64,000 nt of DNA from DP-19 sp036496285 (GTDB lineage: Bacteria; Desulfobacterota; Binatia; UTPRO1). The notes below the pieces were generated by a model. That model was not told the DNA's origin, made no database searches, and worked only from the letters and a program-made list of their open reading frames with translations. Where the stretch lies: contig DASXLI010000031.1 of NCBI GenBank assembly GCA_036496285.1, forward strand, positions 37,540-101,539, in the 5' to 3' direction. Below, piece after piece: positions 45,201 to 52,737 of the stretch. The number at the start of each line of letters is the position of its first letter. Positions within the stretch are counted from its first letter, which is position 1. The translations under genes and the position numbers were made by a program.

Positions 45201-46174
45201 CCCGGCGCGTGCTCGCGCTCGTCGGGCCGACGGCGAGCGGCAAGACGGAGGTCGCGCTCGCGCTCGCCGAGCGGTTGGGCGCCGAGATCGTCGGCGCCGA
45301 CTCGCGCCAGGTGTACCGCTACCTCGACATCGGCACCGCCAAGCCGAGCGCGGCGGAGCGCGCGCGCGTGGGCCACCACATGGTCGACGTCGCCGAGCCC
45401 GACGAGATCTTCGATGCCGCGCGCTTCCGTCGGGCTGCGCTCGCCGCGATCGACGACATTGCGAGTCGCGGTCGGCCGGTGATCGTCTGCGGCGGCACCG
45501 GCCTCTACCTGCGTGCGCTGCTGCGCGGGCTTTTTCCCGCGCCGCCGCGCGCCCCGGAGCTGCGCGCCCGCCTGCACGCGCTCGAGGAGCGCGAGCCGGG
45601 GGCGCTGCATCGGCGGCTCGCGCGCGTCGATCCCGATGCGGCGGCGCGTCTGCACCCGAACGACCTGCTGCGCGTCGTGCGCGCGCTCGAAGTCGAGGCG
45701 CTCACCGGCCGGCCGATCAGCGCCTGGCAGGGCGAGCACCGCTTTCCGGGCGGCGAGCTCGACGCGCTCGTCCTCGGCTGCCACCGCCCGGCCGACGAGC
45801 TGGCCGCGCGCATCGAGGCACGCTGCGATGCGATGCTCGCCGCGGGGCTCCTCGACGAGATCGCGGCCCTGTGGGCCCGCGGCTTCGGTGCGGAGCTGCC
45901 GTCGATGCAGAGCGTCGGCTACCGCGAGATGGGGGCGCACCTCAGCGCGCAGCGTGCGGCCGGAGCCGCCGACCTCGCGGCGGCGCGCGGGGCGTTCGTC
46001 CGGGCGACGCGCCGGCTCGCCAAGCGCCAGCGCACGTGGTTCGGCGCGGAGCGCGCGATCGAATGGTTTCATCCGGAGCAGGAGCGCGACGCGCTCGTCG
46101 CGCGCGCCGAGGGATGGTTGGAACGACCGTGGCCGTCACCTATCTCGATTTCGAGCTACCCCTCGCCGCGCTAG
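45197..46174 (+). CDS. miaA: tRNA dimethylallyltransferase
   Basis: The 325-residue enzyme adds dimethylallyl to A37 of tRNAs that read UNN codons. It has the P-loop GPTASGKT (10-17), DSRQVYRYLDIGTAKP, GGTGLYLRAL, LRVVRALEV and SVGYREM. Its ATG overlaps the mutL stop; mutL-miaA adjacency is widespread. The last 20 or so residues overlap the start of accA in another frame. Confidence 0.95.
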   Translation: MTRRVLALVGPTASGKTEVALALAERLGAEIVGADSRQVYRYLDIGTAKPSAAERARVGHHMVDVAEPDEIFDAARFRRAALAAIDDIASRGRPVIVCGGTGLYLRALLRGLFPAPPRAPELRARLHALEEREPGALHRRLARVDPDAAARLHPNDLLRVVRALEVEALTGRPISAWQGEHRFPGGELDALVLGCHRPADELAARIEARCDAMLAAGLLDEIAALWARGFGAELPSMQSVGYREMGAHLSAQRAAGAADLAAARGAFVRATRRLAKRQRTWFGAERAIEWFHPEQERDALVARAEGWLERPWPSPISISSYPSPR

Positions 46175-47088
46175 ACGCGCAGATCGAGGCGCTGCGACGT
46201 GCGCGCGAGCGCAGCGCCGCCGAGACCCGTGAGCTGCGCCGCCTCGAGGGCGAGCGGCGGAAGCTCGAGGGCACGCTCTACGACACCCTGACCGCGTGGC
46301 AGCGCGTGCAGCTCGCCCGCCACATCGATCGCCCGCAGACAATCGACTACGTGTCGCGGCTCTGCGGCGACTTCTTCGAGCTGCGCGGCGACCGCTCGTT
46401 CGGCGACGACGCCGCGATCGTCGGCGGGCTGGCGACGTACCGCGGCGAGCCGCTCGTCGTCGTCGGCCACCAGCGCGGCCACTCGACCGACGAGCGCCAG
46501 CGCCGCAACTTCGGCATGGCGAGCCCCGAAGGCTACCGGAAGGCGCTGCGCCTCTTCCGACTGGCGGAGCGCTTGCGCATGCCGATCCTGACCTTCATCG
46601 ACACCCAGGGGGCGCGGACCGGTGTCGCGGCGGAGCAGCGCGGCCTCGCCGAGGCGATCGCCCACACGCTGCGCACGATGGCGCTCCTGCGCGTGCCGAT
46701 CGTGAGCGTCGTCATCGGCGAGGGCGGAAGCGGCGGCGCCCTCGCCCTCGGCCTCGCCGACCGCCTGCTGATGCAGGAGTACTCCTGCTACTCGGTGATC
46801 TCGCCCGAGGGGTGCTCGGCGATCCTCTATCGTGATCGCGGGCCGGAGAACGTCGCGCGCGCCGCGGAGGCGTTGCGGCTCACCGCTCGCGATCTCTACC
46901 GGTTCGGCGTGATCGACGAGGTCGTCGCCGAGCCGGTCGGCGGCGCGCACCGCAATCCGCGCCGCGCCGGCGAGGAGTTGGAGCGCAGCATCGCGCGCCA
47001 CCTGGCGGAGCTGAAGGCGCAATCGCTGCCGTCGCTCCTGGCGCGGCGGTACGAGAAGTATCGCCGCATCGGCCGCTACGTCGAGTAG
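46114..47088 (+). CDS. accA: Acetyl-CoA carboxylase carboxyltransferase subunit alpha
   Basis: The 324-residue protein is the alpha half of the carboxyltransferase that makes malonyl-CoA. It contains YLDFELPLAALDAQI, RPQTIDYVSRLC, FFELRGDRSFGDDAAIVGGLA, GHQRG, NFGMASPEGYRKALR, the oxyanion-hole IGEGGSGGALA and SVISPEGCSAILYRD. ATG 46114 has an upstream GAGG and gives the normal N-terminus, although it overlaps miaA by 61 bp. A GTG at 46129 is the alternative. accD is not in this window. Confidence 0.94.
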   Translation: MVGTTVAVTYLDFELPLAALDAQIEALRRARERSAAETRELRRLEGERRKLEGTLYDTLTAWQRVQLARHIDRPQTIDYVSRLCGDFFELRGDRSFGDDAAIVGGLATYRGEPLVVVGHQRGHSTDERQRRNFGMASPEGYRKALRLFRLAERLRMPILTFIDTQGARTGVAAEQRGLAEAIAHTLRTMALLRVPIVSVVIGEGGSGGALALGLADRLLMQEYSCYSVISPEGCSAILYRDRGPENVARAAEALRLTARDLYRFGVIDEVVAEPVGGAHRNPRRAGEELERSIARHLAELKAQSLPSLLARRYEKYRRIGRYVE

Positions 47089-47191
47089 TGCGCGCGTCCG
47101 GGAGCACCGCGCTCCGACGCGTCGCCGCGTTGCAATGCGGGAAGGCCTGGGCTAGCTCTACTGGGTTCCGAGCACCGCGGGTACCGGGTCC

Positions 47192-48286
47192 GTGAAGACG
47201 ATGGATCGCGAGGTCGATCAGGAGCGCGCCAAGATCGACCGCATCGACGAGCGCATCTTGCGGCTCCTGAATCAGCGGGCGCGCGCAGCGCAGCGGATCG
47301 GCCAGCGCAAGGCCAAGCACGGCGCCGGCGGCGCGAACGGCTTCTGGGTGCCGAGCCGCGAGAAACGCATCTTCGACCGGCTGCGGAGCTTGAACGGCGG
47401 GCCGCTCTCCGACGACGCGATCCGCGCCGTGTTCCGCGAGATCATCTCGGCGTCGCGCGCGCTCGAGGCGCAGCTCACGGTCGCCTACCTCGGGCCGGAA
47501 GGCACCTTCACGCACGCCGCCGCGCGCGATCAGTTCGGCGGTGGCCCGCGGCTCACGCCGGTCGAGTCGATCCCGCAGGTGTTCGCCGAGGTCGAGCACC
47601 GCCGCGCCGATTTCGGCGTCGTCCCCGTGGAGAACTCCACGGAAGGCGCGGTTACGTCGACGCTCGATCTTCTCGTCGACTCGCCGCTGCAGATCAGTGC
47701 CGAGGTCATGCTCGACGTGCGGCAGAACCTGGTCGGCCGCGCCGCCGACCTGGCATCGGTGCGCCGCGTGCTGTCGCACCCGCAGGGCCTGGCCCAGTGC
47801 CGCCGCTGGCTCGCGACCCACCTGCCGCAGGCGACGCTCGAGGAGACCGCGAGCACCAGCCGCGCGGCGGAGATCGCTGCCGGAGACCCCGCGGTCGCGG
47901 CCATTTCGAGCCGCATGGCGGCCGAGCGCTACGAGCTGCCGATCCTCGTCGCCGACGTGCACGACGCCCCCGCCAACGTGACCCGCTTCTTCGTGCTCGG
48001 CACGAGCGACGCGTCGGTGCCCTCGGGTGACGACAAGACGTCGGTCGTGTGCACGGTGAAGGACGAGGTCGGCGTGCTGGCGAAGCTCCTGCAGCCCCTG
48101 GCGCGCGAGGGTGTGAGCCTGCACAAGATCGAGTCGCGGCCGCTTCGCGGCCGACCGTGGGAGTACGTCTTCTTCCTCGATCTGCGCGGCCACCGCAGCG
48201 ACGCGCGCGTACGCCGGGCCCTCTCGCGTATGGCGCCGCTCACGACCATGATGCGCGTCCTGGGGTCGTATCCGGCGGGACGTTGA
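47192..48286 (+). CDS. pheA: Bifunctional chorismate mutase/prephenate dehydratase (P-protein)
   Basis: The 364-residue protein has an N-terminal AroQ-type chorismate mutase (about 8-90: REVDQERAKIDRIDERILRLL), a prephenate dehydratase domain (about 96-275: VAYLGPEGTFTHAAA, VPVENSTEGAV, the TRF motif in NVTRFFVLG) and a C-terminal ACT domain (about 283-364) with the phenylalanine-binding ESRP. It makes phenylpyruvate and is probably feedback-inhibited by Phe. GTG 47192 or ATG 47201 could start it. It heads the aromatic operon; the aminotransferase next to it would finish Phe. Confidence 0.95.
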   Translation: MKTMDREVDQERAKIDRIDERILRLLNQRARAAQRIGQRKAKHGAGGANGFWVPSREKRIFDRLRSLNGGPLSDDAIRAVFREIISASRALEAQLTVAYLGPEGTFTHAAARDQFGGGPRLTPVESIPQVFAEVEHRRADFGVVPVENSTEGAVTSTLDLLVDSPLQISAEVMLDVRQNLVGRAADLASVRRVLSHPQGLAQCRRWLATHLPQATLEETASTSRAAEIAAGDPAVAAISSRMAAERYELPILVADVHDAPANVTRFFVLGTSDASVPSGDDKTSVVCTVKDEVGVLAKLLQPLAREGVSLHKIESRPLRGRPWEYVFFLDLRGHRSDARVRRALSRMAPLTTMMRVLGSYPAGR

Positions 48287-48330
48287 GCGACGATGAGAAC
48301 GCCGACGAGCAGGACGCGAGCGGAGGCGCC

Positions 48331-49482
48331 ATGACCGAGAACGCGCGCGATACACGAAAGCCCGAGCATCTGAACGAGCCGATCGACCTCGGTGAGCTGG
48401 TCCCCGACTGGGTACGCCGCCTCGCTGCCTATCCGCCCGGCATGCCGATCGAGGAGCTGGAGCGGGAGTACGGGATCAGCGGCTCGATCAAGCTCGCGTC
48501 GAACGAGAACCCCTTCGGCCCGTCGCCGCGTGCGCTCGCGGCGATCGGCGACGCGCTGGGCTCGCTGCACCGCTACCCCGACGGCAGTGGCTTCTACCTG
48601 CGGCGCGCGCTCGCGGCGCGGCACGCCGTCGCGGCCGACGCGGTCATCCTCGGGAACGGCTCGAACGACATCATCGAGCTCCTGGTGCGCGCGTTCCTCC
48701 GCCCCGGCGACGAGGCCGTGATGGCCGAGCAGGCCTTCGTCATCTACCAGATGGTCGTGCAGGCGGCCGGTGCGACCCCGCGCCCGATCCCTCTGCGGCG
48801 CTTCACGCACGATCTCGACGCGATGGCGCAGGCGATCGGCCCGGCGACGCGGCTCGTCTTCCTCGCCAACCCCAACAACCCGACCGGCACCATCTACCTG
48901 CGCGACGAGTGGGAGGACTTCCTCGACTCCGTCCCGCCGCACGTGGTGGTGGTCGCCGACGACGCGTACGCGGACTACGTGGAAGATCCGGCGTATCCGG
49001 ACTCGCTCGCCTACCACCGCCGCGGCCGCCTGCTCGTGACGCTGCGGACCTTCTCGAAGATCTATGGGCTCGCCGGCCTGCGTGTCGGCTACGGTATCGG
49101 TCCGCTCGAGGTGATCGAGGTCCTGAACAAGATCCGCCAGCCGTTCAACGTGAACTCGCTGGCGCAGGTGGCGGCGCTCGCCGCGCTCGACGACACGGCA
49201 CACGTCGAGCGCACGAGGCGCAGCAATCAAGAGGGCCTCGCGTTCCTGCGCGCCGGCTGCGAGCGCCTCGGCCGGGCGTACGTGCCGAGCTGGGCCAATT
49301 TCCTCCTGATCGACGTGGGCGAGGGCGCACGCGTGTACGAGGCGCTGCTGCGCCTCGGCGTCATCGTGCGCCCGATGGACGTCTACGGGCTGCCGCGGCA
49401 CCTGCGCGTCACGGTCGGGACACAAGACGAGAACCGGCGGTTCATCGACGCGCTCGCGACGGTGCTCGGGCGACCGACGTGA
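48331..49482 (+). CDS. hisC: Histidinol-phosphate/aromatic aminotransferase
   Basis: The 383-residue PLP enzyme (fold type I) has SIKLASNENPFGPSP, LGNGSNDIIELL, NPNNPTGT, and the Schiff-base Lys243 in TFSKIYGLAGLRVGYG. Sequence type is HisC, but it stands between pheA and tyrA, so its main job here may be transamination of phenylpyruvate and 4-hydroxyphenylpyruvate. ATG 48331 has a GGAGG site. A TTG at 48283 that overlaps pheA would add 16 residues and is less likely. tyrA overlaps its stop. Confidence 0.92.
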   Translation: MTENARDTRKPEHLNEPIDLGELVPDWVRRLAAYPPGMPIEELEREYGISGSIKLASNENPFGPSPRALAAIGDALGSLHRYPDGSGFYLRRALAARHAVAADAVILGNGSNDIIELLVRAFLRPGDEAVMAEQAFVIYQMVVQAAGATPRPIPLRRFTHDLDAMAQAIGPATRLVFLANPNNPTGTIYLRDEWEDFLDSVPPHVVVVADDAYADYVEDPAYPDSLAYHRRGRLLVTLRTFSKIYGLAGLRVGYGIGPLEVIEVLNKIRQPFNVNSLAQVAALAALDDTAHVERTRRSNQEGLAFLRAGCERLGRAYVPSWANFLLIDVGEGARVYEALLRLGVIVRPMDVYGLPRHLRVTVGTQDENRRFIDALATVLGRPT

Positions 49483-50414
49483 AGCGCGTCGCCGAGCGGC
49501 TCCTGATCGCCGGCGTCGGGTTGATCGGCGGCTCGCTGGCGATGGCGCTCCGCGCCCGCGGTGCGGTCGGAGAAGTGGTGGGCTTCGGCCGCTCGGCCGA
49601 GAATCTGCGCATCGCCCGCCGGCGCGGCATCATCGACCGGGCCGAGCGCGATCCGGCGCGGGCCGCGCGCGGCGCGGATCTCGTCGTCGTCGCAGTGCCG
49701 GTGCAGGCGATCGCGCCGGTCCTCGGCACGCTCGCCGCCGGGCTGCCGCCGACCGCGGTGATCACCGACGCGGGCAGCGTGAAGGGGCCCGTCGTCGCGG
49801 CGGCGGAGCGGGTGCTCGGCCAGAGCGCGGGCCGCTTCTGCGGCAGCCATCCGATTGCCGGCACCGAGCACTCCGGCGCGGCGGCGGCGCTGGTCGATCT
49901 CCTCGAGGGCCAGCGTTGCATCCTGACGCCCGGCGCGCTCACGACGTCGCCGACCCGCCGGCGCGTCCACGCGCTCTGGGAGGCGGCGGGCATGCGCGTC
50001 GAGGAGATGCCGGCGCGCGCCCACGATCGCGTGTTCGCGCTCGTGAGCCACCTGCCGCACGTCGCGGCATATGCGCTCGTCAATGCCGTCGCGGACGCCG
50101 ATCGCGCCGGCGCGCGCCGCGCCCTCGCCTACGCCGCGGGCGGCTTCAAGGACTGGACGCGCATCGCGGCGAGCTCGCCCGAGATGTGGCGCGACATCTG
50201 CCTCGCCAATCGTGACGAGGTGCTCGCCGCGATCGACGGCTTCGGCGCTGCGGTCGAGCGCTTGCGGATCGCGGTCGCGCAGGGCGACGGAACCGCGCTC
50301 ATGGCCGAGCTGACGCGCGCCCACACGACGCGCCGCCGGCTCGGCACGGCGACCGCGACCAAGCCGCCGCGTCTGCGCGCGCGACGCGGTGCGCGCCGGA
50401 CGCGGGGGCGGTGA
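49479..50414 (+). CDS. tyrA: Prephenate dehydrogenase
   Basis: The 311-residue enzyme turns prephenate into 4-hydroxyphenylpyruvate. It has an N-terminal Rossmann fold (LLIAGVGLIGGSLA), TDAGSVKG, the conserved SHPIAGTEHSG and the helical domain with VSHLPHVAAYAL. No ACT domain follows, so feedback control by Tyr is less likely through this protein. The Arg-rich C-terminal tail (about 288-311) is unconserved. GTG overlaps the hisC stop; aroA begins 4 bp after its own stop. Confidence 0.94.
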   Translation: MKRVAERLLIAGVGLIGGSLAMALRARGAVGEVVGFGRSAENLRIARRRGIIDRAERDPARAARGADLVVVAVPVQAIAPVLGTLAAGLPPTAVITDAGSVKGPVVAAAERVLGQSAGRFCGSHPIAGTEHSGAAAALVDLLEGQRCILTPGALTTSPTRRRVHALWEAAGMRVEEMPARAHDRVFALVSHLPHVAAYALVNAVADADRAGARRALAYAAGGFKDWTRIAASSPEMWRDICLANRDEVLAAIDGFGAAVERLRIAVAQGDGTALMAELTRAHTTRRRLGTATATKPPRLRARRGARRTRGR

Positions 50415-50418
50415 GGGC

Positions 50419-51711
50419 GTGAGCTCGGTCGTCGTCGCTCCCGCGCGCGCAGCGCTTCGCGGCACGTTCCGCGTGCCAGGCGACAAGTCGATCGGCCACC
50501 GCGCGCTCCTCCTCGGCGCGATCGCCCGCGGCGCGACGACGATCCGCGGCTTCTCCGGCGGCGCCGACAACCGTGCCACGCTCGCCGCATGCCGGGCGCT
50601 CGGGGTGCCGATCACGGCGCAGGGCGCCGAGCTCCGCGTCGAGGGTGGCGGCTGGGACGCGCTGCGCCCTCCCGCCGGGACGATCGACTGCGCGAACTCC
50701 GGAACGACGATGCGTCTGCTCGCCGGTGTGCTCGCGGGCCGCTCGTTCGCGAGCCGCCTCGACGGCGACGCGTCGCTGCGTCGGCGCCCGATGCGCCGCG
50801 TGCTGCAGCCGCTCGGCGCGATGGGGGCGACGATCGTGAGCGAGGGGACGGATCACCGGCCGCCGCTCGCCATCGCCGGGAGCGCGCTGCACGGTGTCGT
50901 GCACGCGCTGCCGATCGCGAGCGCGCAGGTGAAGTCGGCATTGCTGCTCGCCGGCTTGCAAGCGACGGGCACGACCAGCGTCAGCGAGCCGGCGACGTCG
51001 CGCGATCATACCGAGCGCATGCTGGACGCGTTCGGCGGCCGGCTGACGCACGGACCGCAGGGGGTCACGCTCGTGGGTCCGCAGGAGCTGCGCGGCGCGA
51101 CCGTCGATCTGCCCGGCGATTTCTCGTCGGCGGCGTTCCTCGTCGTGGCTGCGCTCCTCGTCCCCGGCTCGGAGCTGCGGCTCAGCGGCGTCGGCGTCAA
51201 CCCGACCCGGACCGGGCTCCTCGACGTCCTCGGCGCGATGGGCGCCGACGTACAGATCGCGCTCGACGCGGATGCCGGCGTCGAGCCCGCCGGCACGCTC
51301 ATTGTGCGGGGCACGGCGCTCCGGGGCACCGCGATCGGCGGTGAGCTCATGCTGCGCGCAATCGACGAGTTCCCGATCCTCTGCGTCGCCGCCGCCTGCG
51401 CCGAGGGCCGCACCGAGCTGCGCGACGCCGCCGAGCTGCGCGTCAAGGAGAGCGACCGCGTCGCGGTCATGGCCCGCACGCTCACGACGCTCGGCGCCCG
51501 CGTCGAGGAGCGCCCCGACGGCCTCGTCATCGAAGGCCCCGCCCGCCTGAGCGGCGGCACCATCGACTCCCACGGCGACCACCGCATCGCCATGTCCGCG
51601 GCGGTGGCGGCGCTGGTCGCGAGCGCCCCCGTCACCATCACCGACGCCGCCTCCGCCGACGTCTCCTTCCCCGGCTTCTACGATCTGCTGTCAAAGGCAA
51701 GCGGCGAATGA
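50419..51711 (+). CDS. aroA: 5-enolpyruvylshikimate-3-phosphate synthase
   Basis: The 430-residue enzyme joins PEP and shikimate-3-phosphate. Recognisable stretches are RVPGDKSIGHRALLLGAIA, the NSGTTMRLLAGVLAG loop, DGDASLRRRPM, and near the end VKESDRVA and DSHGDHRIAMSAAV. The GTG at 50419 is favoured over a GTG-type start at 50389 that would overlap tyrA and add ten Gly/Arg residues. It supplies chorismate precursor to the two genes upstream. Its stop overlaps the cmk frame. Confidence 0.95.
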   Translation: MSSVVVAPARAALRGTFRVPGDKSIGHRALLLGAIARGATTIRGFSGGADNRATLAACRALGVPITAQGAELRVEGGGWDALRPPAGTIDCANSGTTMRLLAGVLAGRSFASRLDGDASLRRRPMRRVLQPLGAMGATIVSEGTDHRPPLAIAGSALHGVVHALPIASAQVKSALLLAGLQATGTTSVSEPATSRDHTERMLDAFGGRLTHGPQGVTLVGPQELRGATVDLPGDFSSAAFLVVAALLVPGSELRLSGVGVNPTRTGLLDVLGAMGADVQIALDADAGVEPAGTLIVRGTALRGTAIGGELMLRAIDEFPILCVAAACAEGRTELRDAAELRVKESDRVAVMARTLTTLGARVEERPDGLVIEGPARLSGGTIDSHGDHRIAMSAAVAALVASAPVTITDAASADVSFPGFYDLLSKASGE

Positions 51712-52646
51712 CGAGACGCAAGCCAACGAGCAAAGCGCGGCAGAGGAAGGGGACGAAACCCGCCCCAAGAGCGAAAGCGAGCTCAAAGGGCGAGCGAGCG
51801 AAAGGCAAGTCCGCGAGCAGGCGAACGCAGAAACGCAAACGGGTCCAGGCGCGCGGCGCAGGGTCGCGCGCGGGCACCACGCCCGGTGCAGCCGCGCAAG
51901 CGGGAGCCACGCGCGCCTCCGGCGCGCGTAAGGGAGCACCCGGGGTTCATCCCCGGGTGCGACGCTCATCGCGCGCCTCCGGCGCGCGGGAGCAAATCGC
52001 AATAGACGGGCCCGCCGGAGCAGGAAAAAGCACGGCCGCGCGGATGTTGGCGGCCAGGCTCGGCTACGTCTACGTCGACAGCGGCGCGATGTACCGCGCC
52101 GTGGGCCTCGCCGCCAAACGCCGCGGCATCGACCCCGACGACGCGGCGGCCGTCGCCCGGCTCGTGCCCGCGGTCACGCTCTCGGCGGATGCGGCCGGTA
52201 CCCACGTCCATCTCGGCGACGAGGACGTGACGGGCCTCATCCGCGCCCCCGACGCGGGTGGGTGGGCGTCACGCGTCGCGGCGCATCCACGCGTCCGGAC
52301 ACGACTCCTGGCGCAGCAACGCGCCCTGGCGGCGAAGGGTGGGGTGGTCATGGACGGCCGTGACATCGGCACCGTGGTGCTGCCCGGCGCCCGTTGCAAA
52401 TTCTTCCTCATCGCGAGCACGGACGAGCGCGCACGGCGGCGCCATGCCGAGGACGGCGGCGGGTCAACGGGCAATCTCGCGGCGACACGGGCCGAGATCG
52501 AGGCACGGGACCGGCGCGACCGCGAGCGCGCAACCGCGCCGCTCGTTCCGGCCGCCGACGCGATCGCGATCGACACGAGCGACCTCACGCCCGACGAAGT
52601 CGTGGTACGCATGCTGGAAGCGGTGCACGCACGCGCAAGGCCTTGA
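51708..52646 (+). CDS. cmk: Cytidylate kinase with a repeat-encoded basic N-terminal extension
   Basis: Cmk phosphorylates CMP and dCMP. The enzyme core is about residues 98-312: IAIDGPAGAGKSTAARML (P-loop), YVDSGAMYRA, GRDIGTVVLP, and the C-terminal DTSDLTPDEVV. Normal Cmk begins three to six residues before the P-loop strand. Here the open frame from ATG 51708 adds about 95 residues, extremely rich in Lys, Arg, Ala and Ser. Part of the DNA under it (51910-51988) is the dispersed hairpin element in inverted orientation. An in-frame GTG at 51957 would give a near-normal 229-residue protein. The ATG overlaps the aroA stop (ATGA), so either start may be used. Confidence 0.88.
   Translation: MTRRKPTSKARQRKGTKPAPRAKASSKGERAKGKSASRRTQKRKRVQARGAGSRAGTTPGAAAQAGATRASGARKGAPGVHPRVRRSSRASGAREQIAIDGPAGAGKSTAARMLAARLGYVYVDSGAMYRAVGLAAKRRGIDPDDAAAVARLVPAVTLSADAAGTHVHLGDEDVTGLIRAPDAGGWASRVAAHPRVRTRLLAQQRALAAKGGVVMDGRDIGTVVLPGARCKFFLIASTDERARRRHAEDGGGSTGNLAATRAEIEARDRRDRERATAPLVPAADAIAIDTSDLTPDEVVVRMLEAVHARARP
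51910..51928. repeat. GC hairpin, first of two identical copies in the cmk 5' region
   Basis: CGCGCGCC-TCC-GGCGCGCG forms a perfect 8-bp stem. The identical 19-mer recurs exactly 60 bp downstream at 51970-51988, flanking the conserved-loop hairpin on both sides. Confidence 0.65.
51933..51988 (-). repeat. Dispersed hairpin element, copy 4 (inverted), inside the cmk frame
   Basis: On the minus strand the order is the same as in copy 3: a GC hairpin (51970-51988), GATGAGCGTC, a perfect 10-bp stem GCACCCGGGG / CCCCGGGTGC (plus-strand 51936-51945 and 51951-51960) around ATGAA, then TCC. The loop differs from GTGAA by one base. It lies in-frame within the reading frame that precedes cytidylate kinase. 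Confidence 0.7.
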
Positions 52647-52669
52647 ACTCTAAGGAGCGGAGCGGTAAG

Positions 52670-52695
52670 GAGGAATGCTCGCGAGGAATGCTCGC
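52670..52695 (+). repeat. 13-bp tandem duplication in the rpsA leader
   Basis: GAGGAATGCTCGC occurs twice in direct succession (52670-52682 and 52683-52695), following AAGGAGCGG and TAAGGAGG. The unit includes a ribosome-site-like GAGGA and an ATG. It lies in the 91-bp leader between cmk and rpsA. Confidence 0.7.
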
Positions 52696-52737
52696 GTTGA
52701 GGGGGAGGCGGAGATCTTGATCCCAGGGGGTGAGCAG

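Noticed and set aside
52675..52737. rpsA start at ATG 52675
   Set aside because: Its ribosome site is almost adjacent to the ATG and the 21 extra residues are unlike S1; TTG 52738 has a well-spaced GGGGGTGA.
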